DNA from: Candidatus Njordarchaeum guaymasense
GTDB taxonomy: Archaea; Asgardarchaeota; Njordarchaeia; Njordarchaeales; Njordarchaeaceae
Assembly (NCBI GenBank): GCA_030587605.1
Contig: JAUQYT010000108.1
Location: 1-56,440, forward strand
DNA length: 56,440 bases
Reading direction: 5' to 3'
Positions within the stretch are counted from its first letter, which is position 1; the number at the start of each line of letters is the position of its first letter. Position numbers and translations under genes: made by a program. Under the pieces are notes generated by a model. That model had not been told where the DNA came from and did not search any database. It worked only from the letters and a program-made list of their open reading frames with translations. Positions 24,400 through 33,166 of the stretch are shown one piece after another.

Positions 24400-27137
24400 C
24401 TCTTACGTCTTGCCGGATAGACTGCTGGCAAGACCAGCCTAAATGTTCTAATTCTGAATGGAGGTGCTTCGAAGGATATGCGATGTTTGCGTTTGATTAG
24501 TGTCTTGCTCTCTTCCTTTAAGGGTTCCTCTCGCATATTGACAGGGATAACTTTTCTGGGCTCCACATATATTCTAAGTCTTCCTTCGACCTTCTCATTC
24601 GTCGTGTTGTACACCCTGATGATGATACCATTTCCATCCTCAGCTCTCTTGACTGCGCTCAAGAGTATGTTGTTAGGTTCAACCGACAGGAAACTCAAAT
24701 TGAGCGGCAAAGCGAGTGATGATAATGTGGTTTTCTGAGTCACAGGCTCTGTGAATTCACCTGGAACAATCGCCTGCTCGCCCACGACAGCAAATTCATG
24801 TTCCACAAGCTGAACGGTTTTCATTGGCGCTTGGTGTTGCATCGCCTGTAGGTACACCTTTGCTGTTTCCCAAGTTCCGTTGTAGGGAATAACTGAATAG
24901 TTGAAGGTGTGCTTACCTAGGCACTGGGCGCCGGGCGTCTGGATTATTGGTCCAGCACCCGGTCTTATTGATAACTCTTCTTGGGATAGCCACGCTACGC
25001 ATCTCAATAGAGTTATCGCGATGACGCCGTCTTCTGAAAGCTCGTACTCTTGGAGTCCCCTTGTGGCGACTGCAACGCCTTTCTCACCATCGCCAATTAA
25101 TGCAAATGACTGCATTGGTTGGGTTGGCACAGGCAGTTCAACCCATCCTTTGCTATTGGGCAAGTCGAGCGGTCGCCTTATGACGTGGAATGCTTGATCA
25201 GCGTATGAATGATCGCATCTTAACCCCGTTGGGAAGAGCACCCTAAGCCTGTGGTCCTTTGCGTTGTTTTCGAATTCAAGTTTGAAGTCGACTCGGGGCA
25301 CCTGGGCGTAGAGTGAGATATGACAAGTGGCTGGGCATGAGACAAGTTTGCTGACCCTAATCTTTCTGTCTTCGCTAGCCGATACCGGAAGCATCAAGTT
25401 ATACTCCACTTTTAGGGTGCACTTGGCTGGTCCGTTCTCAAGAACTGTGACTTCTGCCCTTAACTCCCTGCTGGAGTATATCTTCTCTTGTTTGGGTGAA
25501 TCGTAATTGTACTCGTCGCCTACTTCTCCTCCGTCTTCTAGAGTGTTCAAGTCCTTGTAGACCATTCCGTTTCGCTTATCGGTTAGTGTGACAGAGCCAT
25601 TCTCTTCAATCTTGATCTTGAAGAACTCGTTCTCGGCAGTTTTGTCTTCATGAACTGTCAAGCTAGATCCATGTTCCTCTCTTTCTCTGCTGACAGGTCT
25701 GAGTCTATACGCCTTGTATCCGCACGATGGAACATCCTCGGCTAGGAATGTGACGTCGAGTACTTTCTCCTTGTATTTTGTCGAGTATGTTCTGCCAATT
25801 TTCCTTTCTCCGATGACTTTGAATATCGCTGGTCTGCCATCTGGGTCAATTAGCTCGAATTGGTCTGAGCTTTTCTTGGCGAAGACTGTTGTCGTTACGG
25901 CGTCGGTTCTGCTCCAGTTTAGTGGATTGAAAACTACAATTGCGTAGCTGTCGCCTTTCAGGTTGATTTTCGAGGCGATCAATGAGAGGTCATTCTTCAA
26001 TACGGATCCTCCAAGGTGCTGAGCTGAACCGAATCTCTCCATCATATCATCATGTATCCAATCGATTCCACAACCACATATTGAGTCATGAGGATGACAT
26101 TGAAGGGTAAGCTTCCAAGCCTGCCAGATCAATCCATGATTATGCCTCTCACCCAGACTCCATACCCATCCATCGAACGGCTCAACCCACTTCTCTAGTA
26201 GAGTCTGTGTCTCGGCGTTTGCCTGTTTCAGATAAACGCGGGCCGAGGTGACCCCTGTTAGCACTGGGTGAAACTTCGAGCTTCTAAACTCCCCCTCAAA
26301 AACCTGAAGGGACGGTTTTCCGGCCTTGATAAGCTTGAAGTAGTCACTGGGCGTCCCTATCCTGACGTCCCATTCGGGTGAGTTCCTATTAACATTCTCC
26401 ACGACGAGCGGTACATGTGGCTGGGCTTCAAGGTGATCACTACCATTCATAAGTAGAACGTTGCTCGTGGTTGCTTTGTTTTTCAACATGTTCGCTACAC
26501 GGGTAACGTAGTTGAACGCATTCCCCATGTTTGGGGGAACATTTACCAAATTACTGTAGCTGAGTACGAGCCAGTGTGCCAGCACAGATGACATGCCGTC
26601 GGGAGCACGCCAAGCGAATTCAGATTTGAGTTTGTCTCCTTCGTTCCCAACACCCCTCTCGAACACGGCAGTGTCGATCCCGAAGCCCTGAAGAATTTGG
26701 GGCATCTGCGCTATCTGTCCAAACGCGTCTGGAATATAACCGACCTTCATGACCTTCCCAAACTCTTCAGCGAGTTTCATCCCGAGAAGCAGGTTCCTTA
26801 CATGCGCTTCACCACTCACCAAGTAGTTATCGGGTAGAATATAGGATGGTCCAATTGCTATGCGGCCCTCTCTAATATACTTCCTGAGATCGCTTTCGCG
26901 CTCAGGTCTGACTTCGAGGTAATCCTCTATGGGGATCACTTGCCCATCAAAAGTGAAGCAACTGAACTTCGGGTCATTCGCAAGAGTAGCTAGAAGGTTA
27001 TCTACCATTTTCACAAGACGTGTTCTGAAAACGTAGAGCGACGAGTACCACTCTCGATCCCAGTGAGTATGAGAAACAAGAATCGCCGTAAAATTCTTGT
27101 TCTTTCTTCCCTTGCTAGACTCGGTCTTCCTCGACAT
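24396..27137 (-). CDS. GH38 alpha-mannosidase, first copy
   Basis: A 913-residue GH38 enzyme that shares most of its length with the next gene. Zinc and catalytic motifs are HTHWDREWY (near residue 23), nucleophile Asp in GYIPDAFGQ (near 132) and CGCGIDWIHDDMMERF (near 358). The C-terminal domains start near residue 505. It lacks the Lys-rich linker of its twin and has a longer basic C-terminus ending in ARRKR. No signal peptide. It is the first gene of the pair, ATG 27137 being preceded by GAGGGAATT. An inverted repeat 45-77 bases upstream may control it. Tandem duplication followed by divergence (for example N-terminal WLVLSYSNLVNVPP against WLVNGYGTLDNVSE) suggests different linkage preferences. 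Confidence 0.92.
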   Translation of the reverse strand: MSRKTESSKGRKNKNFTAILVSHTHWDREWYSSLYVFRTRLVKMVDNLLATLANDPKFSCFTFDGQVIPIEDYLEVRPERESDLRKYIREGRIAIGPSYILPDNYLVSGEAHVRNLLLGMKLAEEFGKVMKVGYIPDAFGQIAQMPQILQGFGIDTAVFERGVGNEGDKLKSEFAWRAPDGMSSVLAHWLVLSYSNLVNVPPNMGNAFNYVTRVANMLKNKATTSNVLLMNGSDHLEAQPHVPLVVENVNRNSPEWDVRIGTPSDYFKLIKAGKPSLQVFEGEFRSSKFHPVLTGVTSARVYLKQANAETQTLLEKWVEPFDGWVWSLGERHNHGLIWQAWKLTLQCHPHDSICGCGIDWIHDDMMERFGSAQHLGGSVLKNDLSLIASKINLKGDSYAIVVFNPLNWSRTDAVTTTVFAKKSSDQFELIDPDGRPAIFKVIGERKIGRTYSTKYKEKVLDVTFLAEDVPSCGYKAYRLRPVSREREEHGSSLTVHEDKTAENEFFKIKIEENGSVTLTDKRNGMVYKDLNTLEDGGEVGDEYNYDSPKQEKIYSSRELRAEVTVLENGPAKCTLKVEYNLMLPVSASEDRKIRVSKLVSCPATCHISLYAQVPRVDFKLEFENNAKDHRLRVLFPTGLRCDHSYADQAFHVIRRPLDLPNSKGWVELPVPTQPMQSFALIGDGEKGVAVATRGLQEYELSEDGVIAITLLRCVAWLSQEELSIRPGAGPIIQTPGAQCLGKHTFNYSVIPYNGTWETAKVYLQAMQHQAPMKTVQLVEHEFAVVGEQAIVPGEFTEPVTQKTTLSSLALPLNLSFLSVEPNNILLSAVKRAEDGNGIIIRVYNTTNEKVEGRLRIYVEPRKVIPVNMREEPLKEESKTLIKRKHRISFEAPPFRIRTFRLVLPAVYPARRKR

Positions 27138-27181
27138 GATAATTCCCTCACTCGCACGTAGGATGCACTTTTCCGAATTGG

Positions 27182-27214
27182 GGTCACATATGCGCGTCAG
27201 ACTGCAATGTGACC
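27182..27214 (-). repeat. Inverted repeat upstream of the mannosidase operon
   Basis: GGTCACAT and ATGTGACC are perfect 8-bp complements with a 17-base spacer. They lie 45-77 bases before the first mannosidase start, a position suited to an operator or leader hairpin. Confidence 0.5.
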
Positions 27215-27400
27215 TCCCTATTACCTTTTTTTGGAATTTCGAAGACAGTCCGTATGTATTCTGGAATCAGCAATAATACGTTTTCGGATGACTAGCATCC
27301 GCCATTGCAGCCTTCTAGAGACTCCTCTTTCACTAGCTGCAGAGAGAAAAAGACTACCCATGATAACATGTTCACAGGTTAACATCGTACTTGTTGTTAA

Positions 27401-27955
27401 CTAGGTGCTCAGCCTCTCTTCTCCTTCCCTTCTCCTTGCTGGCTTTACTACCTTACCTATCACTTGCGGCTTTCCGGTTGGAATTCTCTTCAAAGTCACA
27501 GGTTTCGCCGCCGCCCTTTTTCTTTCGAGGATCTCAGATAACTTGGAGAACTGGTCGTATGCGTCAGTGAATTCACGAGCAATTTCCGCACTCAGTCTAC
27601 CAGTCGCCTCAAGAAACTCTTTCAGTTTACCCACGGCCTTGTCCGTGATTTCAACTTCATCAGGAAGAAGGGGCACCAATTGTCTTCCTTCTGAAGTACT
27701 GGGCGGTTTACCTAGGCCTGCCTCTATTCCTCGACCAAGTATGGTACTGTCTGAGGCTTCAACTGCTCTGATATCATAATTCTTGTCAACCCATATAGTC
27801 GTCGAATGTACCGAGTACCTTGGGTCACCATGGATATGCGTAATTGAGATCGGCGGACTGACAGCGTTTGCGAGCATTGTGGCATCCACTTTGATTCTCA
27901 AAATGTCCTTACACTTGGGGCACTTGACCTCAACAATTTTCCCCTCGGAAGACAA
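27401..27955 (-). CDS. Zinc-ribbon protein, partner gene of the small GTPase
   Basis: A 184-residue protein of no recognised family. It opens with one C-P-K-C knuckle (residues 12-15) in a strand-turn-strand context and continues with a beta-rich part (HIHGDPRYSVHSTTIWVDKNY, 40-60) that ends in IRAVEASDS. A helical segment (about 105-150) and a basic tail complete it. TTG 27955 begins 9 bases after the GTPase stop; AGGGGTGA overlaps that stop and supplies the ribosome site, so the two are translationally coupled. Linkage suggests an effector or regulator of the GTPase. A lone CxxC pair would need a second pair from a partner or dimer to hold zinc. Confidence 0.6.
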   Translation of the reverse strand: MSSEGKIVEVKCPKCKDILRIKVDATMLANAVSPPISITHIHGDPRYSVHSTTIWVDKNYDIRAVEASDSTILGRGIEAGLGKPPSTSEGRQLVPLLPDEVEITDKAVGKLKEFLEATGRLSAEIAREFTDAYDQFSKLSEILERKRAAAKPVTLKRIPTGKPQVIGKVVKPARRREGEERLST

Positions 27956-27964
27956 AGCCTCAAA

Positions 27965-28552
27965 TCACCCCTGAGATTGGTGTCTGTGAGTGAATGCCAT
28001 TTCTGCAACTTTGGCGAATACCTTGTCAACGTTTAACCCAGTCTTGGATGACACGTCGTAGTAACACTCTAGTTTGTTCTTATTGGCGAAGGCTTCACCA
28101 TCTTCGGCCTTGACGGTTCTCTTCTCCTCAACGTCAACTTTCGTTCCGACAAGGACTATGGGTATGTCACCTGCATTGTTCCTTATTATGTCAACCCACT
28201 CTGGGAGATTCTTGAGGCTCTGGAACCTCGTCGTGTCAAAAGCCAGGATGGCAGAGTTAGCGCCTTTGCAGTACGTGGGAAGAATGAATCTGAACCTTTC
28301 TTCTCCTCCGAAATCCCAGATCTGAAGCTTGATTCTCTCCCCTTCTACTTTGACCTCCTTTGATGCGAAGCCAACCCCTACTGTGGTTCTAGTATCATGT
28401 TTGAAAATTCCTTCGCAGTACCTGATGACCAAAGTGGTCTTACCGACGCCTCCCTCACCAGCTACCACCAACTTGTAGATGTACTGGCTTGGAACGACTG
28501 GATTCTTTTCTCCACTCTTGCCGGCGTCGCCTAGCTTCCCTTCTATCGACAT
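27965..28552 (-). CDS. Ras/Rab-like small GTPase
   Basis: A 195-residue P-loop GTPase. G1 is GEGGVGKTT (residues 32-40), G2 Thr57 lies in TTVGVGF, G3 is W-D80-F-G-G-E-E (Gln of Ras replaced by Glu), G4 is GTKVD near 131-135 (T in place of N) and G5 is SSKTG near 165. Such variations occur in archaeal Rab-like GTPases. No C-terminal cysteine for prenylation; the end is HRHQSQG. A 22-residue polar N-terminal extension is present. ATG 28552 is preferred because GAGGTG lies upstream by 12 bases; ATG 28585 lacks one. It is first in an operon with a zinc-ribbon gene. A role in signalling or membrane-associated processes is inferred. Confidence 0.88.
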   Translation of the reverse strand: MSIEGKLGDAGKSGEKNPVVPSQYIYKLVVAGEGGVGKTTLVIRYCEGIFKHDTRTTVGVGFASKEVKVEGERIKLQIWDFGGEERFRFILPTYCKGANSAILAFDTTRFQSLKNLPEWVDIIRNNAGDIPIVLVGTKVDVEEKRTVKAEDGEAFANKNKLECYYDVSSKTGLNVDKVFAKVAEMAFTHRHQSQG

Positions 28553-28764
28553 AGTTATTCTTAGCACCTCGCAGATAACCGGCAACGGCAGGTTCTTGAC
28601 CTGTAGCTATATTATTGGATAGTCATTGCATAAAACCTTTATTTCGACGAGAGCCCCGCAACAAATGTCTTGTGGTTCTTGTTCCACTGGAATTGCGGTT
28701 CTCTAAACAGAGGCATGAAACGAATCTGGTATTTAATAAGGGCTATTTTCAACACGTAAAGGAA

Positions 28765-28776
28765 TCTTTTAATAAT
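28765..28776 (+). promoter_or_regulatory. TATA box of the winged-helix gene
   Basis: GAATCTTTTAATAA is about 75 bases before the TTG at 28846. A minus-strand TATA for the GTPase gene (GTTTTATG, about 28629-28637) lies in the same spacer. Confidence 0.4.
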
Positions 28777-28845
28777 TGTTAGGTGCTAAATAGAAGTAGT
28801 GAAACCCCACTACCGTGAACAATTGCTTCCCGTGAGGGAGGTGGA

Positions 28846-29574
28846 TTGGGAGAGGTCAATCAAGCTCCGAAGACTCCGAAAGTCGACACAGAAGATATCC
28901 TATGCGTACTGCAAGCCTACGGGCCGTCCACGTACGAGCTAGAGGACACGCTGTTCCACAAGTACATAGTGATCTGCCGGTCTAGGAAAGGCATCCAACC
29001 AGAGCTGCCTTCAAGAGACAAGTTTCAGTATCTACTCCACGACTTGTCCGCAATGGGGTATGTCAAACTGATAAGCAGAGGAGACAAGCTCTACTGGATG
29101 AGACTTCGCTCACCGCTCGAGATGGAAGAAGGGGAAGAGCTCACACCAGAGAAGGCAGCAAAGCTCATCGAAGGAGCAAGAGCAAGGAAAGAATCAGAGA
29201 AAGCGGAAGAACTACGGGGCGTCGAGAAAGAAGAAAAAGAGGTCCCTAGGAAGCCGACTATCGGCGAGATGGCTGACGCTGTACTCAGTGGACTGATAAA
29301 GAAGTACGAACCAGAGAAACTGAGAGCCTATATGGTGAGAGGGGAACCTGACGACGTACGGAGACCAATTAAAGAGATGCATGAAGCACTCATCAGTGGA
29401 GTCGACGAGTTCAGGATATACATTGAGAGAAACATTCCCGCGAAGCTCAGAAGCCAACTCACTTACTTCCTTGCATCCGCCGGAAGAGACGCGCTTCTGG
29501 CCGCACTCGCCGTGTCTCTCATGATCCCACTACATGTAGTGGTGTCACCCAAACAACTAGAGACGCCACCTTGA
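28846..29574 (+). CDS. Unknown protein with winged-helix-like N-terminus
   Basis: A 242-residue protein. Residues about 15-90 look like a winged helix (TEDILCVLQAYG, a KFQYLLHDLSAMGYVKLISRGDKLYWMRL wing). A charged helix rich in Glu and Lys (95-140) links to a helical C-terminal domain (about 145-220) ending in a hydrophobic segment AALAVSLMIPLHVVV, perhaps a membrane or dimer contact. TTG 28846 follows GGGAGGTG by about 4 bases. It is divergent from the GTPase operon and could share regulation with it. No family recognised; a transcription factor is possible. Confidence 0.55.
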   Translation: MGEVNQAPKTPKVDTEDILCVLQAYGPSTYELEDTLFHKYIVICRSRKGIQPELPSRDKFQYLLHDLSAMGYVKLISRGDKLYWMRLRSPLEMEEGEELTPEKAAKLIEGARARKESEKAEELRGVEKEEKEVPRKPTIGEMADAVLSGLIKKYEPEKLRAYMVRGEPDDVRRPIKEMHEALISGVDEFRIYIERNIPAKLRSQLTYFLASAGRDALLAALAVSLMIPLHVVVSPKQLETPP

Positions 29575-29637
29575 AGGCTACTAGCGTTCAAAAGAGTGTA
29601 TGACGGGACGGGCTGCTAAAGATTGCAAAATAGGTTC

Positions 29638-29643
29638 CTTTTT
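29638..29643 (+). terminator. Oligo-T terminator between convergent genes
   Basis: GTTCCTTTTTTCTCG lies about 65 bases after the stop of the preceding gene and before the convergent MFS gene. Confidence 0.4.
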
Positions 29644-29704
29644 CTCGATAAATACAATTGAAAACAAGGACAAAAAAGGGGTAGAAAGATATTGTTAGAT
29701 CTTT

Positions 29705-31132
29705 CTACTTCGTCTTTTCCATTTCCTTCCCTCTTTGCTCCAAGCTCTTGCGCAATCTTTCAGCGTCGCGCGGAAACGTCTTGTACGCGAGTGTGTAGAA
29801 GAACAAGCATATAGCCCATGGGATCGCGGCGGAAAAGAACATTCCGTATCCGAGCGCCATCATATTTGTCGCTCTCATGGCGGCAGGCATCATACTAATC
29901 TCCTGTCCTGGAGCTGGTGCGACATAGCCAAAAATCACTGCCACCCAACCTGCAATAACTGTTCCTAGCGCCATAAAGGAGCCCTCAAAAACTCTGTCCA
30001 CTGAGTACACTGTACTTCTAATCTCTGGTTCAAAGATTTCGCTGAATATCACGGGGTTGTTTGCACTAGGCCATTGCGTGAGGAGACCGGTAATGGCTGC
30101 GAAAAGGATGTAGAGGAAAAACGACTCTTGCACTGGGGGAATCAAAAGAAAGATCACAAAGGTCATTGGTATACCTGCGAATACTGAGATTTGGGCTATC
30201 ATGATTCTCCCGCTGTTTGGGCGCCATTTTTCTGCCTTGTCACCAACCCATCCACCAAGGATATTGCCGAGAGCAGCACCGAAGGCTGCGACAGCGAACA
30301 TCAAACCTGCGGTGAGCGGGTCGAAATTCATATACTCCCACCATAGGATCATGAAGAAGATCGCATTCCAAGGAATTGACCCTGCAATTCCCTGAAGAAG
30401 TATTACAATGTACGTTCTGTTTGAGAGGATTCTCTTGTAGTCTGAAGCTTTCACCTTGTATTTCTCAGCCTTTTGCCAAGTTAGTGCCTTCATTAGCTCA
30501 GGTTCCATTTTTCCTCGCATAGGGTCCTTGGAGGCAACAAGTACAAACAAACCTACCAACATGCTTATAACAAACCATAGGACAAAAACGAATCTCCAAC
30601 CCTCGATGCCGAAAATGGGTTCACCAGATGCAACGAACGCTGTTGCGAAGATTGTACCGAAAACTGTTCCAAGTACTCCTGTGAATCCCAGAATCCCAAA
30701 AGCCTTGCCTCTTTTTGAAGGTGGGAAGTAATCGGCGATGATCGACTGGGTGGTCGGAACAATCACTGCGAGGCCAATCCCCGTAATGGCTCGCCAAAAG
30801 ATCATATCAATGTACGACGCTGCGAGACCTGTCAGTAGTGTGAAAATGCCCCAGAACCAGCAACCGAAAGCAAGTACGCGTTTTCTTGAGTGCTTGTCGC
30901 TCAACCACCCCCAAATTGGAGTCGTCACTGCCTGCAAGAATGACCTCACTCCGGTAATTGTTCCAAGTTGGAGGGAGTCTAATCCAAGGCTGGTTCCAAT
31001 TTGCTGGTAGAGCGATGGTAGTATCTGTCCATCCGAGGCATCAACTATGTTGGCTGTATTGATGGCTACTTGTGTTCTTGTTCTGCCGGGAACCTTCACT
31101 TCTTCAGCTTTCTTGGGTTTCTCCTTCGACAA
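29705..31132 (-). CDS. MFS transporter
   Basis: A 475-residue major facilitator with 12 predicted membrane segments. The loop 2-3 signature is GWLSDKHSRKRVLAFG, mirrored in the second half by GGWVGDKAEKWRPNSGR. Motif C-like Gly-rich helix 5 reads GFTGVLGTVFGTIFA. The pattern of helix 1 (TANIVDASDGQILPSLYQQIG) recalls Spinster-type lipid or organic-anion transporters. The 40-residue C-terminal tail is charged and cytoplasmic. TTG 31132 follows AGGAGG by about 11 bases. Divergent from the GH3-family gene, so a link with its product is possible. Substrate unknown. Confidence 0.88.
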   Translation of the reverse strand: MSKEKPKKAEEVKVPGRTRTQVAINTANIVDASDGQILPSLYQQIGTSLGLDSLQLGTITGVRSFLQAVTTPIWGWLSDKHSRKRVLAFGCWFWGIFTLLTGLAASYIDMIFWRAITGIGLAVIVPTTQSIIADYFPPSKRGKAFGILGFTGVLGTVFGTIFATAFVASGEPIFGIEGWRFVFVLWFVISMLVGLFVLVASKDPMRGKMEPELMKALTWQKAEKYKVKASDYKRILSNRTYIVILLQGIAGSIPWNAIFFMILWWEYMNFDPLTAGLMFAVAAFGAALGNILGGWVGDKAEKWRPNSGRIMIAQISVFAGIPMTFVIFLLIPPVQESFFLYILFAAITGLLTQWPSANNPVIFSEIFEPEIRSTVYSVDRVFEGSFMALGTVIAGWVAVIFGYVAPAPGQEISMMPAAMRATNMMALGYGMFFSAAIPWAICLFFYTLAYKTFPRDAERLRKSLEQRGKEMEKTK

Positions 31133-31504
31133 TGTTCTGATATCCTCCTAAGACGCTGGTCTCGTCTCTCCTCGAGTAGTTTTATGAGAAATTCTATGCT
31201 GTCAACTCGCTAATAAACCTTACAATCAGGAGAATGAGGCGGTTGTACACGCTCATTATAGCCATTGTAATAGCGACGGCAAAAGTCGCGACAAGATGAT
31301 CAAATTCTAGGGAGTAGCTCTCCACCATTCCTTCTTCTATCCATGATCTTTGGATGGGAGTCCCTTTCAGGTAGAATTTTCATGCCTTATATAGGATGCA
31401 TCACTGATCTGCCGCCAAATGCAGTTCACATTGAGACTAATCAAGGCCTCAGTTGGCTGCCACGCTCAGGAGAGGCTAGGATCAGAAGGAAGGCATGGGG
31501 ATCT
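31133..31504. other. Divergent spacer before the GH3-family gene
   Basis: This 370-base stretch holds a good plus-strand TATA box CCTTATATAGG (31385-31395, self-complementary) that would place a start of transcription near 31416, and a minus-strand promoter region near 31180. The GH3 frame remains open to 31343, but those codons show no domain match. Confidence 0.45.
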
Positions 31505-33139
31505 ATGGGACTAAAGAAGTGGGTAGTGCTCAACAAAGCCAGGAAGTCAGTTGAAGAGTTTGAGTGGGTTAACGAGCACCCAGTAGAATGCCAGGAGGCA
31601 TTCGTGGCGAAGTTAGCTAAGATGAACAGAGATACATTGTTCGGAAGACGGCACAACTTCGAGAAGATTCGGTGCATCGATGAATATCAGAGGCTCGTCC
31701 CGGTTCATGACTATGAGGCGCTGAAGAAATACATCAAGCTGATAATGAATGGTGAAAGAGACATACTCTTTCATGGTTTCCCGGCTTGGTGGGCGAAAAC
31801 CTCTGGAACGACATCCGAACCAAAGTTGATACCACTTTCAAAAGAAATGACAAAGTACTTCGATACGGGTTCTAGGCTACTTTACTCTTTCATAATGGAG
31901 AACCCCAAGGAAAATATAGATGTGCTTTCTGGGAAACTTCTGTATCTGAGAGCGCCTGCGACGATAGAATATCTTAACGGTGTTCCAATAGGGTACATTA
32001 GTGGCATAACTGGGGAAACCCAGTCAAGGTTAGCCAGAAGGATGGTCGTCCCCAGCAGGAAAGTGTGTCAGATGGCTGACTGGGAAGAGAAGTTCTATGG
32101 AACGATCCTGGAGACCATCTGTGAAAATGTTACGATGATAGTCGGAGTCACGCCTCTTCTTATGTCGATGTTTCGAAGGATGGCAGATGAGTACCCTGAG
32201 AAACTACTTAGAGGCTTAGAGAACGAACAGGTCAAGGAAAAGGTTCGCCTGTCGTTGAGGACTGGTGGGGGAAGACTGCTGCCGGTAAACTGCTGGGAGA
32301 ACCTGAGGCTTTTCATACCATCGAGCGCGTCAATGAAACCCTATATTCGCCAGTATAGAGACCTCTTCAGAGACACACCGATAAGAGAGGCCTATGCAGC
32401 AACGGAGGGACAGTTTGGACACGAGGATCAAGATGGCGGAGGGCTGGTCTTGCACTGGGACAAGTACCTATTCGAGTTCATCCCCTTCGGGGAAAACGGG
32501 CTGATGGAGAACGACGAAGAGGCTAAAGAAGGGGCTCAAGCAGACGTCCCGCTGGAAAGACTGGTTGTACAAGAACTGAAAGTTGGCAGCCTCTACGAAT
32601 TCTTGGTGACGACGCCGTGCGGGCTGTACTCGTACAGGATCGGAGATGTCCTGAGGCTTGAATCTAAGAATCCCTTCAAGTTCACAATAGTTGGTAGAAC
32701 CAAAATGACTCTTAATATGTTCGGAGAGAAGGTGTGCGAGGAGCATGTGTCAAGTGCGGTTATTGAAGCTGAAGCAAAGACAAGGACGGTTATATCCGAG
32801 TACAGCTGCATGGCTGCTGGAGACGGGAACGGAGGACCTCGCTACATTCTCTACGTCGAGTTCATCAAACCGCCAAAAGACATGCAGAGGTTCATCACAG
32901 TATGGGACGAGAAGCTACAGGAAATAGCCCCAGCGTACGGCTTATTCAGAGCCAACAATGCAATGCTGAAGCGACCCGTGGTGGTGACCCTCGTCAAAGG
33001 AACGTTTCAGGGATACGAAAAGGGACGGATGAGAAGCCAGTACTCCCCTGGACACCTCAAGCCCCCGCACATCATCACTACCGGAGAATTGCCAAAGGAA
33101 CTCGAGTTTCCAATCAAAAATACGTTGCCAGGGGAATGA
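31505..33139 (+). CDS. GH3 auxin-responsive-promoter family acyl-adenylating enzyme
   Basis: A 544-residue member of the GH3 family, known from plants where it joins acyl acids to amino acids by adenylation, and present in bacteria and some archaea with unknown substrates. Motifs are the phosphate loop TSGTTSEPKLIPL (near residue 103), YAATEGQFG (near 305) as the ATP-binding A5-like motif, and YRIGDVLR (near 385) with the conserved Asp. The last third fits the mobile C-terminal domain. ATG 31505 is chosen because the domain starts soon after (GLKKWVVLNKARKSVEEF); the frame extends to 31343. It converges with gatE after 27 bases. Reaction: acyl adenylate then probable amide or thioester; unproven. 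Confidence 0.82.
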   Translation: MGLKKWVVLNKARKSVEEFEWVNEHPVECQEAFVAKLAKMNRDTLFGRRHNFEKIRCIDEYQRLVPVHDYEALKKYIKLIMNGERDILFHGFPAWWAKTSGTTSEPKLIPLSKEMTKYFDTGSRLLYSFIMENPKENIDVLSGKLLYLRAPATIEYLNGVPIGYISGITGETQSRLARRMVVPSRKVCQMADWEEKFYGTILETICENVTMIVGVTPLLMSMFRRMADEYPEKLLRGLENEQVKEKVRLSLRTGGGRLLPVNCWENLRLFIPSSASMKPYIRQYRDLFRDTPIREAYAATEGQFGHEDQDGGGLVLHWDKYLFEFIPFGENGLMENDEEAKEGAQADVPLERLVVQELKVGSLYEFLVTTPCGLYSYRIGDVLRLESKNPFKFTIVGRTKMTLNMFGEKVCEEHVSSAVIEAEAKTRTVISEYSCMAAGDGNGGPRYILYVEFIKPPKDMQRFITVWDEKLQEIAPAYGLFRANNAMLKRPVVVTLVKGTFQGYEKGRMRSQYSPGHLKPPHIITTGELPKELEFPIKNTLPGE

Positions 33140-33166
33140 ATTGTGAATGTCTGATACCTGATGTTT

